From assembly GCA_900541355.1 (NCBI GenBank), contig UQJU01000016.1, forward strand, positions 1-26,479: 26,479 nt of DNA, given 5' to 3'. Positions 14,128 through 20,487 of this stretch are shown piece by piece. The notes beneath the pieces were generated by a model that saw nothing but the letters and a program-made list of their open reading frames with translations, had not been told where the DNA came from and ran no database searches. Each line of letters begins with the position of its first letter. Positions within the stretch are counted from its first letter, which is position 1. Position numbers and translations under genes: made by a program. Source of the stretch: Candidatus Avelusimicrobium fimicolum. GTDB lineage: Bacteria; Elusimicrobiota; Elusimicrobia; Elusimicrobiales; Elusimicrobiaceae.

Positions 14128-14290
14128 TCCTCCCAACTTTTAAATAGGATAATTTTTTGCTGATTAAGTTTTTTGCTTTTGGTGAGTTCCTTTTTCCGTA
14201 CGGCCTTGCCGAATACCTCTTTTTGACCGTCCTCAAACCCGCTAAATGCCGCACCAAGGGAAAAAAGGGTCTCCTATTTATTAAGCCAAA

Positions 14291-14575
14291 GATAGAAAAA
14301 CCAAACAAAAAGCAACCTTGGCCAATAAAACTGTATGGCTGACCCAAGTTCAACTGGTAGGGTTATTTCAATCAAGCAAATCTAATATTAGTAAGCATAT
14401 CTTGGAAGAAGGAAATAATCAGTTGTGCGGATTTTCCGAACAACTGCCACTGATAGAAGGGATTATAGTACAAGTTACTACAATTTAGATGTAATCCTAG
14501 CCGTAGGTTAATAGGTGCAGGCCGAGCGAGGTACACAATTTCGTATATGGGCTATCCCAAAGAAAGGTGTACACA
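14291..14575 (+). pseudogene. RhuM-family gene remnant
   Basis: The first frame reads DRKTKQKATLANKTVWLTQ, then LVGLFQSSKSNISKHILEEG. The protein then shifts frame near 14,422 to VVRIFRTTATDRRDYST and SYYNLDVILAVG, followed by TAA and TAG, then ERGTQFRIWA. These are the conserved blocks of RhuM virulence-family proteins (WLTQ.QM..LFQ, NI..HI..I..EGEL, YYNLD.I..VGYRVNS, G..FRIWA). At least one indel and two stops make it non-functional, and the N-terminal start is also lost. Confidence 0.85.
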
Positions 14576-14607
14576 ATATAACACTTTTCGTTATAATATG
14601 TACACCT
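14565..14607. repeat. 43-bp near-perfect palindrome
   Basis: Outer arms AGGTGTACA (14,565-14,573) and TGTACACCT (14,599-14,607), 3 unpaired bases each side, inner arms TATAAC (14,577-14,582) and GTTATA (14,590-14,595), and a 7-base centre. It contains a TATAAT (14,592-14,597). It lies between the RhuM remnant and the next gene scar, which starts 8 bases later, and looks like an operator of the scar's old promoter. Confidence 0.8.
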
Positions 14608-14615
14608 GTTTGGAG

Positions 14616-14784
14616 ATGAACAAAAGTTAAACCGTGCCAAAAAGCGCGTAAATTCAATTTAGTATAGACGGATTTAACTATAAAACTGCCCCGTATTGCG
14701 AGCCGTTCGGCACATAAAGCCCAAGAGGAACCCCGCAAGCAAGGGATACCTAACGTGTATGTAATCAACGGCAAGCAATCATAG
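14616..14784 (+). pseudogene. Scar of a small gene behind the palindrome
   Basis: GGAG precedes ATG 14,616. The start is MNKS then stop; one base out of frame the reading is VKPCQKARKFNLV, stop, TDLTIKLPRIASRSAHKAQE and EPRKQGIPNVYVINGKQS. The block GIPNVYVINGK recurs in small uncharacterised proteins of mobile regions. The sequence ends early and has at least two disabling changes. Confidence 0.5.
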
Positions 14785-14854
14785 CAAGGACAGGTCGTTT
14801 ACAGACAAAACCCCTTTCTAAACCGTTTTTATCACCGCAAACTACCACGGGGGC

Positions 14855-17149
14855 TTATTTGTGCACAAAAATCACATGATTACAAACATAATTTTTATTG
14901 TTTTGATACGTTTTCATCTCTTCATAATGAAAATGTTGGTATGTGGAATTATCTCTAGATACACTCTGTAAATTTTCGTCATACCATCTGCTCCATTCAT
15001 GGGCCCCATTGCGGTAGAAGGCATTTCTTCCCAAAGAAAGAGGCTTTTCACTCTTTATAAGAATACTAAACTTATCAAAAATTTGATCATATATCCACTG
15101 CGCTAGCACTTTATGGAGTCCATCTAGCGTTTTGATAGAAATTTCTGCCTCCGGCACCCACCCTCCATAGAGGGGCCTATAAATGGCCCGCGTATATAAC
15201 TTGAGGCCGCTAGGCTCTTGAAAGGAGCGAGAAACTTTCCAGGCAGCAGCTAATTCTTTAAAGTCTTTTTGACATTCCGGCGGTGCCTGTATTTTATCAA
15301 GATCTACCGCGGCACATTCAGAAAAATCAATTTTGCCTTTAGAGTTTTTGTTTTTCCGTGCGGTTCTTTTGGTTTGCCCCTTACAATAACTCGTTCCGCT
15401 CATACATTGGTACAGTTTTTGCAAGCGGACCTTTGAAAGAGTATCCCCGGGATTTGCCACCGCAGATAACTGATTCAACTGCCACGGACTACCCGGCGGG
15501 GTATAAGCGTAAACACAAGTAATATTTTTTTTATTTGACGTTCTTGAAACGGACCGGGCATTCTCACCAATCTTAGTATAATAAGCCTCCGACCAAACGA
15601 TGAAATTTTGTACGGCTGCACGCTCGCCCAACTCGTCCAATTCTATATTTTCAAAAACTTCCCCTTGCAAAGAAGGGGGCGGTAAGGTTTGAGCGAAGCC
15701 CTCTTTCGCAGGAACAAGAATTTTTCCGTTTACGATTGGATACTGAGCCGCTTTTGCTTTCAGGTTTTCCGGCACATATGTTTCCGGCACTTCCACATAC
15801 GTGAGCAACTCCAACTGGTCTTGAAATTGCTTGTAGTACAAGGGAGAAAAGGCATCAGAAACGGTATGAGCAGCGCCAACAATGACCAAGATTCCCCCGC
15901 TGACAAGCAGGCTTTCCGGCGCGCTGGCCTTCGCCAAAGAAATAAATTCTTTGCTTTTAATCGTTTTGTCCAACACTATGGAAAGAGCTACCGTAGCATA
16001 GGCTTCTTTATTTTTTTCCACAGGAAGAAGCAGTTGGCCTTTCACATACGGGAATACCCGGTTACCCAAGAGTTCAAGCCGTACGGTTTCCTTCGGATTG
16101 CCGGTTTTGCCGGTCCGCAAGGCTTCAAGAATAGCAACGGCTTCTTGCGGGTAATAACTGAATTTTCCTTCGTAAAAATCCTTATAATCGTCATTATAGG
16201 CATAAGCGGCAGCTACGGTAGCGGCCAAAAATCGGAATGGCTTGGAATACTTAGGGTTGGTAACATAATCCATCAACTTGGTTTGCTCGGCAGGGAACAA
16301 ACTTTCCGCATAATATGCCAACACCAACCGCACAAAGCGGGGCGGTATATAGTTGATATGTTTTTTGTTAAAAGAGGCGTTTTCGGCCATAAAAGTTAAC
16401 AAGGGCCTAAAATCACGACGTTCTTTTAACATATTATTTAGAATTTGAACATCAAAAACAAAATCTTTTTCTTCTAAGTTGGAATCTTGTTCAAACAAAA
16501 ATACGCTTTCCAAATGGCTTACATCAAACGCGGGAACAATTCCCCCGTCTTTCCCGCCGGATAAACCCGCCGTCAACTCGCCGGGAGCTCTTTTCTTTCC
16601 CCAAAAAGGGTCCACTTCCTTTTGGGCTAACTTTAACTCTACTTTTTTATGCAAGACGTCATCAGTTAATTTAGCGAACTTAAACACAGGCTTTTTCCCG
16701 ACAATTTCCGCTTGGGTGGATCTTACTTCTACCTTTTTTCCTTTTTCAAGGAACATAAAACCATCACTCCGCACCAAACCGTATGTGCCTTTTGCGTCCG
16801 CCAACTGCGCAAGACTTTTGTATAAATCCATAAAATGAGGGGATTTTTCTTTTGCTCTATCCCCTGTTAAATAAACATACTGCTCCATAATATTGTAAAA
16901 GGCGGGAACAAGCACTTTTTTTAATTGTTCTTTCTCGTTTTGACTCAGGTTCCCCCGTTCCACTCGCGTGGCTAATATCCGTACACATTGGGGCCTAAAC
17001 CATTGGGTACTTTTAGGGTCGGTCAACATAGTCTGAATATTGCAAGACGCATATTCTGCATCCGAGTTTTTTCCGGCAGAATGATTAGACGCATAAGTAT
17101 TTATGCAGGTAGCAAAAAAAACTACCAGTAAAATAAATAGTTTTTTCAT
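14855..17149 (-). CDS. Large exported protein, function unknown
   Basis: 764 residues from ATG 17,149, chosen because it begins a signal peptide (MKKLFILLVVFFATCINTYA, cleavage after YAS near 22) and has AAGGAA 9 bases upstream; the frame stays open further upstream only by chance. Residues 60-330 are helical with no family match. Residues 230-420 have HEAT-like helix pairs (FRFLAATVAAAYAYNDDY, EAVAILEALRTGKTGNPKET). The middle has hydrophobic SLLVSGGILVIVGAAH. The C-terminal third is Cys-containing (YQCMSGTSYCKGQ, FSECAAVDL, PPECQKDF), so disulfides are likely. It seems to be periplasmic or surface-associated. No catalytic motif is recognised. It stands alone between gene scars and a tRNA. 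Confidence 0.65.
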   Translation of the reverse strand: MKKLFILLVVFFATCINTYASNHSAGKNSDAEYASCNIQTMLTDPKSTQWFRPQCVRILATRVERGNLSQNEKEQLKKVLVPAFYNIMEQYVYLTGDRAKEKSPHFMDLYKSLAQLADAKGTYGLVRSDGFMFLEKGKKVEVRSTQAEIVGKKPVFKFAKLTDDVLHKKVELKLAQKEVDPFWGKKRAPGELTAGLSGGKDGGIVPAFDVSHLESVFLFEQDSNLEEKDFVFDVQILNNMLKERRDFRPLLTFMAENASFNKKHINYIPPRFVRLVLAYYAESLFPAEQTKLMDYVTNPKYSKPFRFLAATVAAAYAYNDDYKDFYEGKFSYYPQEAVAILEALRTGKTGNPKETVRLELLGNRVFPYVKGQLLLPVEKNKEAYATVALSIVLDKTIKSKEFISLAKASAPESLLVSGGILVIVGAAHTVSDAFSPLYYKQFQDQLELLTYVEVPETYVPENLKAKAAQYPIVNGKILVPAKEGFAQTLPPPSLQGEVFENIELDELGERAAVQNFIVWSEAYYTKIGENARSVSRTSNKKNITCVYAYTPPGSPWQLNQLSAVANPGDTLSKVRLQKLYQCMSGTSYCKGQTKRTARKNKNSKGKIDFSECAAVDLDKIQAPPECQKDFKELAAAWKVSRSFQEPSGLKLYTRAIYRPLYGGWVPEAEISIKTLDGLHKVLAQWIYDQIFDKFSILIKSEKPLSLGRNAFYRNGAHEWSRWYDENLQSVSRDNSTYQHFHYEEMKTYQNNKNYVCNHVIFVHK

Positions 17150-17323
17150 AATAGAGAATTCCTTATTCTTATTGTAATGGTTATAATACAGGATGTCAAT
17201 AGGAGGGCCACCCGGCCTACCTCTGCCACAAACTCGCTTTTTGCGCTTTTTATAATATCTACCATTAAAACGGGTTCTATTTTCCCCCCGCATACTACAG
17301 GGAGAGAAGTTTGCTTGTGCGCA

Positions 17324-17348
17324 CAAAAAAACCACGCTTTCGCGTGGT
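17324..17348 (-). terminator. Terminator of the tRNA-Arg gene
   Basis: On the minus strand ACCACGC-GAAA-GCGTGGT forms a 7-bp stem with a GNRA tetraloop followed by seven T. It begins 10 bases after the tRNA 3' end. Confidence 0.9.
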
Positions 17349-17357
17349 TTCTAAAAG

Positions 17358-17429
17358 TGCGCCCAACAGGAATCGAACTTGTATCTTCAGCTCCGCAGGC
17401 TGACACTCTATCCATTGAGCTATGGGCGC
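17358..17429 (-). tRNA. tRNA-Arg (anticodon GCG)
   Basis: The minus strand folds into a cloverleaf: acceptor GCGCCCA/TGGGCGC (7 bp), D stem GCTC/GAGT with GG in an 8-base loop, anticodon stem TCAGC/GCTGA with loop CTGCGGA giving anticodon GCG (reads CGC and CGU), and a T loop TTCGATT. A20, C35 and A73 agree with arginine identity. CCA is not encoded. The T stem ACAAG/CCTGT has one A-C mismatch. Most bacteria use ACG (edited to ICG) here. Confidence 0.88.
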
Positions 17430-17581
17430 TTAAATCGGATTTTGTTTCGCGGATTAATTACTACCTAATTATTTTAACATTTTTGTTTGTAGTTTTCAAC
17501 GGGTTTTATAAAAACTTATTTCTCCGTCGTAAATCTATATATGTATTATATCATTTTCTTTTCGCATAAACACTCCAAACT

Positions 17582-17589
17582 GCTATAAT
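17582..17589 (+). promoter_or_regulatory. Extended -10 box of a leaderless gene
   Basis: TGC directly followed by TATAAT (17,584-17,589) is 6 bases before ATG 17,596. TTCGCA at 17,561-17,566 with a 17-base spacer may be the -35 box. No ribosome site exists between them. Confidence 0.65.
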
Positions 17590-17595
17590 AACAGT

Positions 17596-17742
17596 ATGAA
17601 CGAAGCAAAAACAGGTACCTATGTGTACGATAAAAAATTAGGAAAAGTCGTAAAAGTATCCGACCGTGTTCCGTCGGTAAAAAAATCCGCAGGCCACATT
17701 TGCGGCGGATGCTGTGGCTGTTGCCACGGGAATAATGACTAA
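17596..17742 (+). CDS. Cys-rich microprotein
   Basis: 48 residues: TGTYVYDKKLGKVVKVSDRV near the N-terminus, a short linker, and a C-terminal cluster HICGGCCGCCHGNND with five Cys and two His. The first half resembles the short FmdB-like zinc-ribbon microproteins that begin 'YVYDxxLGKVVKVSDR'. The Cys/His cluster is likely to bind zinc or iron-sulfur. The mRNA seems leaderless. Its last 8 bases overlap the start of the membrane protein gene (ATGACTAA), so the two are probably co-translated. The role is unknown. Confidence 0.7.
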   Translation: MNEAKTGTYVYDKKLGKVVKVSDRVPSVKKSAGHICGGCCGCCHGNND

Positions 17743-18430
17743 TTTCCAGCCATCAGTGGGAGCCTTATTTGCACAAGCCTTGCAGGGGCTTGCGGATGTT
17801 TTGCGCAAAGTTTTTCTGCCACATCTAGCCGCCGGGCTAGGGCTGTTTATTATATCGGTTTACAGTATTTATTCATTTATTTTGGCACCTGCGCATCTCC
17901 CCCCTCCGGCGGAGTTTATTCTCGTCGGCGCGCTCTTTTTGGGCTACGGTTTAGCCGCCTTTGCTTATTCCTTTATTACCGCGTGCGCGTTTGCTCTGCG
18001 CATCGCTTGTGCTACTTGGGAAGAATTTATTGATAATACGCTGGACCAAGTTAAACAAGCCGCCGCCCATAAAATTGACGATATGAACGAAAGTCTCGCA
18101 AAAGACCAGGCTAAGGTAATTATATCCGGCAGTGTGCGGGAGGTGTTTGGCGAATTTAACCAAGGGCGCAAAACCTCTTTCGGGCGCGCTTTAACACGGC
18201 TTTTGTTAGGGGTAACTTCGCTGGCGATGCGTTCTGTACTGCTTTCCCGCTTGGTTAAAATTTCAGGTCAAACGGTGCAACTGGGAAAATTATTTGCAGG
18301 AAGGGCTACCTTGGTGGGCGCGATTTTTCTTAATTTGCGTTTATTTTCCACCTTACTTTTGATATTCTTATATATATTGGGCATAGTGGCCCTTATACTT
18401 AATTTTTTACTTGTGTTTTGGTTAAAATAA
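17735..18430 (+). CDS. Integral membrane protein of unknown function
   Basis: 231 residues from ATG 17,735 (a GTG at 17,714 is possible but lies deeper in the previous gene). Hydrophobic segments at about 33-53 (AAGLGLFIISVYSIYSFIL), 60-90 (FILVGALFLGYGLAAFAYSF) and 190-230 (LFSTLLLIFLYILGIVALIL), with a middle cytoplasmic helical part (WEEFIDNTLDQVKQAAAHKI). It ends two bases before the TPR gene, so the three genes form one operon. There is no family match. It could anchor or assist the TPR protein. Confidence 0.65.
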   Translation: MTNFQPSVGALFAQALQGLADVLRKVFLPHLAAGLGLFIISVYSIYSFILAPAHLPPPAEFILVGALFLGYGLAAFAYSFITACAFALRIACATWEEFIDNTLDQVKQAAAHKIDDMNESLAKDQAKVIISGSVREVFGEFNQGRKTSFGRALTRLLLGVTSLAMRSVLLSRLVKISGQTVQLGKLFAGRATLVGAIFLNLRLFSTLLLIFLYILGIVALILNFLLVFWLK

Positions 18431-18431
18431 T

Positions 18432-19598
18432 ATGATTCAAAAATATTTACTGCTACTTCTTTTTTCGTTTATTTCCCTTTCAGCCTCGGCGGAAACGGGC
18501 TTGCAGTTATTAAACCGCGCCAAACAACAAACGGACCCCGCCGCACAAATTAAATTGTTAAATAAGGCCATTTCCAAAGCACCCAAACTGGCGGATGCTT
18601 ATCACTACCGCGCCGATGCGTATTTGGCAAGCGGTAAAATCAACCAAGCCTTGGCCGACTATTCCAAAACGGTATCGCTCCGCCCCAAGGATCCTTTCCG
18701 CTATTATGCCCGGGGATTGGCCTATATGCAGGCAGGGCGGGCGTCGCTCGCACAAACAGACCTGACGAAAGCCATTTCGTTAAAACCTGCCCACCGGGAT
18801 TTTTACTTAGCGCGCGCTCGGGCCAACACGGCCCTAAACAAGTACGAACTGGCTCTTGCAGATTATAAAAAATATTTGGGCAAGCGCACCCCGTCCGTAA
18901 CGCTGGGGCGCGAATTAATCCCGGTGTATTTAGGAGCATACCGCTATCCGGCGGCAGAAAAGTTGATATCTGCCCAGCAGGCGGCAGGTAACGATTCGGC
19001 TGATTTACACTATTGGCAGGGGCGCATTTTTTCCGGACAAGGCCGGTTAGACGAGGCTGTTTCCGCTTACAGCAAGGCAATCAACCGCGACGAAGCCTAT
19101 GCTTCTGCGTATCGCTACCGGGCAGGAGCATTTAAAGATATGGGTGATTTTGAAGCCTCTCTGGCGGACTATACCACCCTTTTAAAATTACAGCCCGAAG
19201 CAATCTTTTTTAATCGCCGGGGGCTTGTCTATGAAGAAATGAAAGATTTTAAACACGCGGCCGAAGATTATTCCCGCGCCATAGAACTTTCGCCCAAATG
19301 GGCTATTCCGTACAACAACCGCGGCTTTGTAAAAATGCAACTTAAAGATTGGAACGGTGCCAAGACGGATTTGGAAACCGCTATCCGTTTGGACGGAACA
19401 AGCCCGACCCCGTATGTAAACCTGGCAGGCGTATATTGGATAGCCAAAAAAGACCGCAAAAATATGTTTGATAATTTGGATAAAGCAGTGCGGCGCAACT
19501 TTAAAAATTTTGACTCACTTTACGATGAGGACCAAAAGGGCTGGATGTTTAAAAACATTAATAAAACCGCCGAGTTCCGCGCAGTTTTATATAAATAA
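18432..19598 (+). CDS. Exported TPR-repeat protein
   Basis: 388 residues. The signal peptide is MIQKYLLLLLFSFISLSASA, cleaved after residue 20. About nine tetratricopeptide repeats fill residues 22-355, each with the W/Y-xx-[LG]-xxxx-A-x(4)-[YFL] pattern; good examples are ADAYHYRADAYLASGKINQA, ADLHYWQGRIFSGQGRLDEA and AIPYNNRGFVKMQLKDWNGA. TPR proteins act as scaffolds in the periplasm or outer membrane assemblies. There is no ribosome site of its own; it lies two bases after the stop of the membrane protein gene and likely depends on coupling. A strong bidirectional terminator follows. Confidence 0.85.
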   Translation: MIQKYLLLLLFSFISLSASAETGLQLLNRAKQQTDPAAQIKLLNKAISKAPKLADAYHYRADAYLASGKINQALADYSKTVSLRPKDPFRYYARGLAYMQAGRASLAQTDLTKAISLKPAHRDFYLARARANTALNKYELALADYKKYLGKRTPSVTLGRELIPVYLGAYRYPAAEKLISAQQAAGNDSADLHYWQGRIFSGQGRLDEAVSAYSKAINRDEAYASAYRYRAGAFKDMGDFEASLADYTTLLKLQPEAIFFNRRGLVYEEMKDFKHAAEDYSRAIELSPKWAIPYNNRGFVKMQLKDWNGAKTDLETAIRLDGTSPTPYVNLAGVYWIAKKDRKNMFDNLDKAVRRNFKNFDSLYDEDQKGWMFKNINKTAEFRAVLYK

Positions 19599-19607
19599 GT
19601 ATTTGGC

Positions 19608-19639
19608 AAACAGCCCCGGGAAAATGCCCGGGGCTGTTT
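19608..19639. terminator. Bidirectional terminator between the TPR gene and rex
   Basis: AAACAGCCCCGGG (19,608-19,620) pairs with CCCGGGGCTGTTT (19,627-19,639), 13 bp perfect, T-rich on both ends. The arms are almost the same as those of the adhE terminator. Confidence 0.92.
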
Positions 19640-19660
19640 TATCTCCGCTGAAAAACCGGC

Positions 19661-20296
19661 TTAACGCTTCAACTTGGCGCACAGTTCCGCTAAGCCCGAA
19701 GAGATATCCTCCTTTTGCACGATTACCCCCTCCGGCACCGTTAAATTAACGGGTGCAAAATTCCATATGGCTTTAATACCGGCCGCCACCAATGTATCCG
19801 TAATGCCTTGGGCAGCCTCGGCAGGAACTGTCAAAATGGCTATCTTTAAATTTTCCCGCTCAATAATACTGGCCAGTTGCGCGGTGTGATACACGCGCAC
19901 ACCGTGCAGGAAATTACCCACTATTTCCGGATGCGTATCAAACGCCGCTACAATTTCAAGGCCGTGGTTTTTAAACCCGGCAAACCCCAACAGAGCCGAC
20001 CCCAAATGCCCCGCACCCACCAGAAAAGCCTTGTTTAGATTATTCCAGCCTAAAAACTTTTCAATAACCGCTATGGTCCCTGCAACCTTAAACCCCGCAC
20101 GCAGTTTACTGGGTGCGCCGACAGCCTGTAAATCTTTTTTAATCACAATCGGCAGCAGTTGCGTTTCCTCTGCCAAAGTGGTGGAAGAAACCAATTCCCG
20201 CCCGTAAGTATGCAAGTTGTAAAAAATACGCAGGTATTGGGGCAGGCGGCGTATGGTTTGGGCACTAATCTCTTTTTTGCGGTGAAAAAGGCTCAT
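19661..20296 (-). CDS. rex: Redox-sensing repressor Rex
   Basis: 211 residues. GGAG lies 11 bases before the ATG. The N-terminal winged helix (15-75) has TIRRLPQYLRIFYNL and SSTTLAEETQLLPIVIKKDL; the usual recognition text 'QVRKDLSYFG' reads IVIKKDLQAVG. The wing normally 'GxRGxGY' reads KLRAGFKV. The NAD(H) domain has VGAGHLGSALL (93-103, GxGxxG), D120 at the end of the second strand (AAFD, NAD preference), GVRVYH, TVPAEAAQGITDTLV and IKAIWNFAPVNLTVP (174-188). High NADH releases Rex from DNA, turning on fermentative genes; adhE, a classic target, is divergent next door. The altered recognition residues fit the unusual operators found in both promoters. Confidence 0.95.
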   Translation of the reverse strand: MSLFHRKKEISAQTIRRLPQYLRIFYNLHTYGRELVSSTTLAEETQLLPIVIKKDLQAVGAPSKLRAGFKVAGTIAVIEKFLGWNNLNKAFLVGAGHLGSALLGFAGFKNHGLEIVAAFDTHPEIVGNFLHGVRVYHTAQLASIIERENLKIAILTVPAEAAQGITDTLVAAGIKAIWNFAPVNLTVPEGVIVQKEDISSGLAELCAKLKR

Positions 20297-20323
20297 AAAT
20301 AAAATTTCTCCGTCGTAAGTTAC

Positions 20324-20341
20324 TGGATATCTTGATATCTA
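20324..20341. promoter_or_regulatory. Candidate Rex operator 1 (rex promoter)
   Basis: TGGATA-N6-TATCTA, the same architecture as the classical Rex site TTGTGA-N6-TCACAA but with different half-sites. It lies just downstream of the rex -10 box, where bound Rex would block its own gene. Confidence 0.6.
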
Positions 20342-20370
20342 TGTTATCTTTTTTAAATTGTTTCTGTCAA
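20341..20370 (-). promoter_or_regulatory. Promoter of rex
   Basis: On the minus strand a perfect TTGACA (20,370-20,365), an 18-base spacer and TAACAT (20,346-20,341), about 45 bases before the ATG. Confidence 0.6.
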
Positions 20371-20400
20371 GCCTTAAAGAAAGCCTTTCCAGAGGTATTA

Positions 20401-20429
20401 TTGACTTTAAATTCCCCAAAAGTTAAAAT
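20401..20429 (+). promoter_or_regulatory. Promoter of adhE
   Basis: TTGACT (20,401-20,406), a 17-base spacer and TAAAAT (20,424-20,429). Expected start of transcription near 20,436, inside operator 2. Confidence 0.7.
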
Positions 20430-20450
20430 ATAGATAACGAAATATCTATA
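20429..20450. promoter_or_regulatory. Candidate Rex operator 2 (adhE promoter)
   Basis: Perfect inverted repeat TATAGATA-N6-TATCTATA that begins at the last base of the -10 box and covers the transcription start. Its core TAGATA-N6-TATCTA is the same as operator 1 except one base. Confidence 0.7.
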
Positions 20451-20487
20451 ACAGGTATTTTAAACACTTAAAGGAGAATAAAAAATT

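Noticed and set aside
14157..14342. 61-codon frame before the RhuM remnant
   Set aside because: Lys/Phe-rich chance frame with no ribosome site; its end overlaps RhuM text in another frame.
17146..17415. 89-codon minus-strand frame reading through the tRNA
   Set aside because: Its start lies in the tRNA gene; such frames are typical read-through shadows.
17358..17429. tRNA-Arg as the attachment site of the island
   Set aside because: No repeat of the tRNA 3' end is seen near 11,590 or 14,291-14,784, and a large intact gene lies between.
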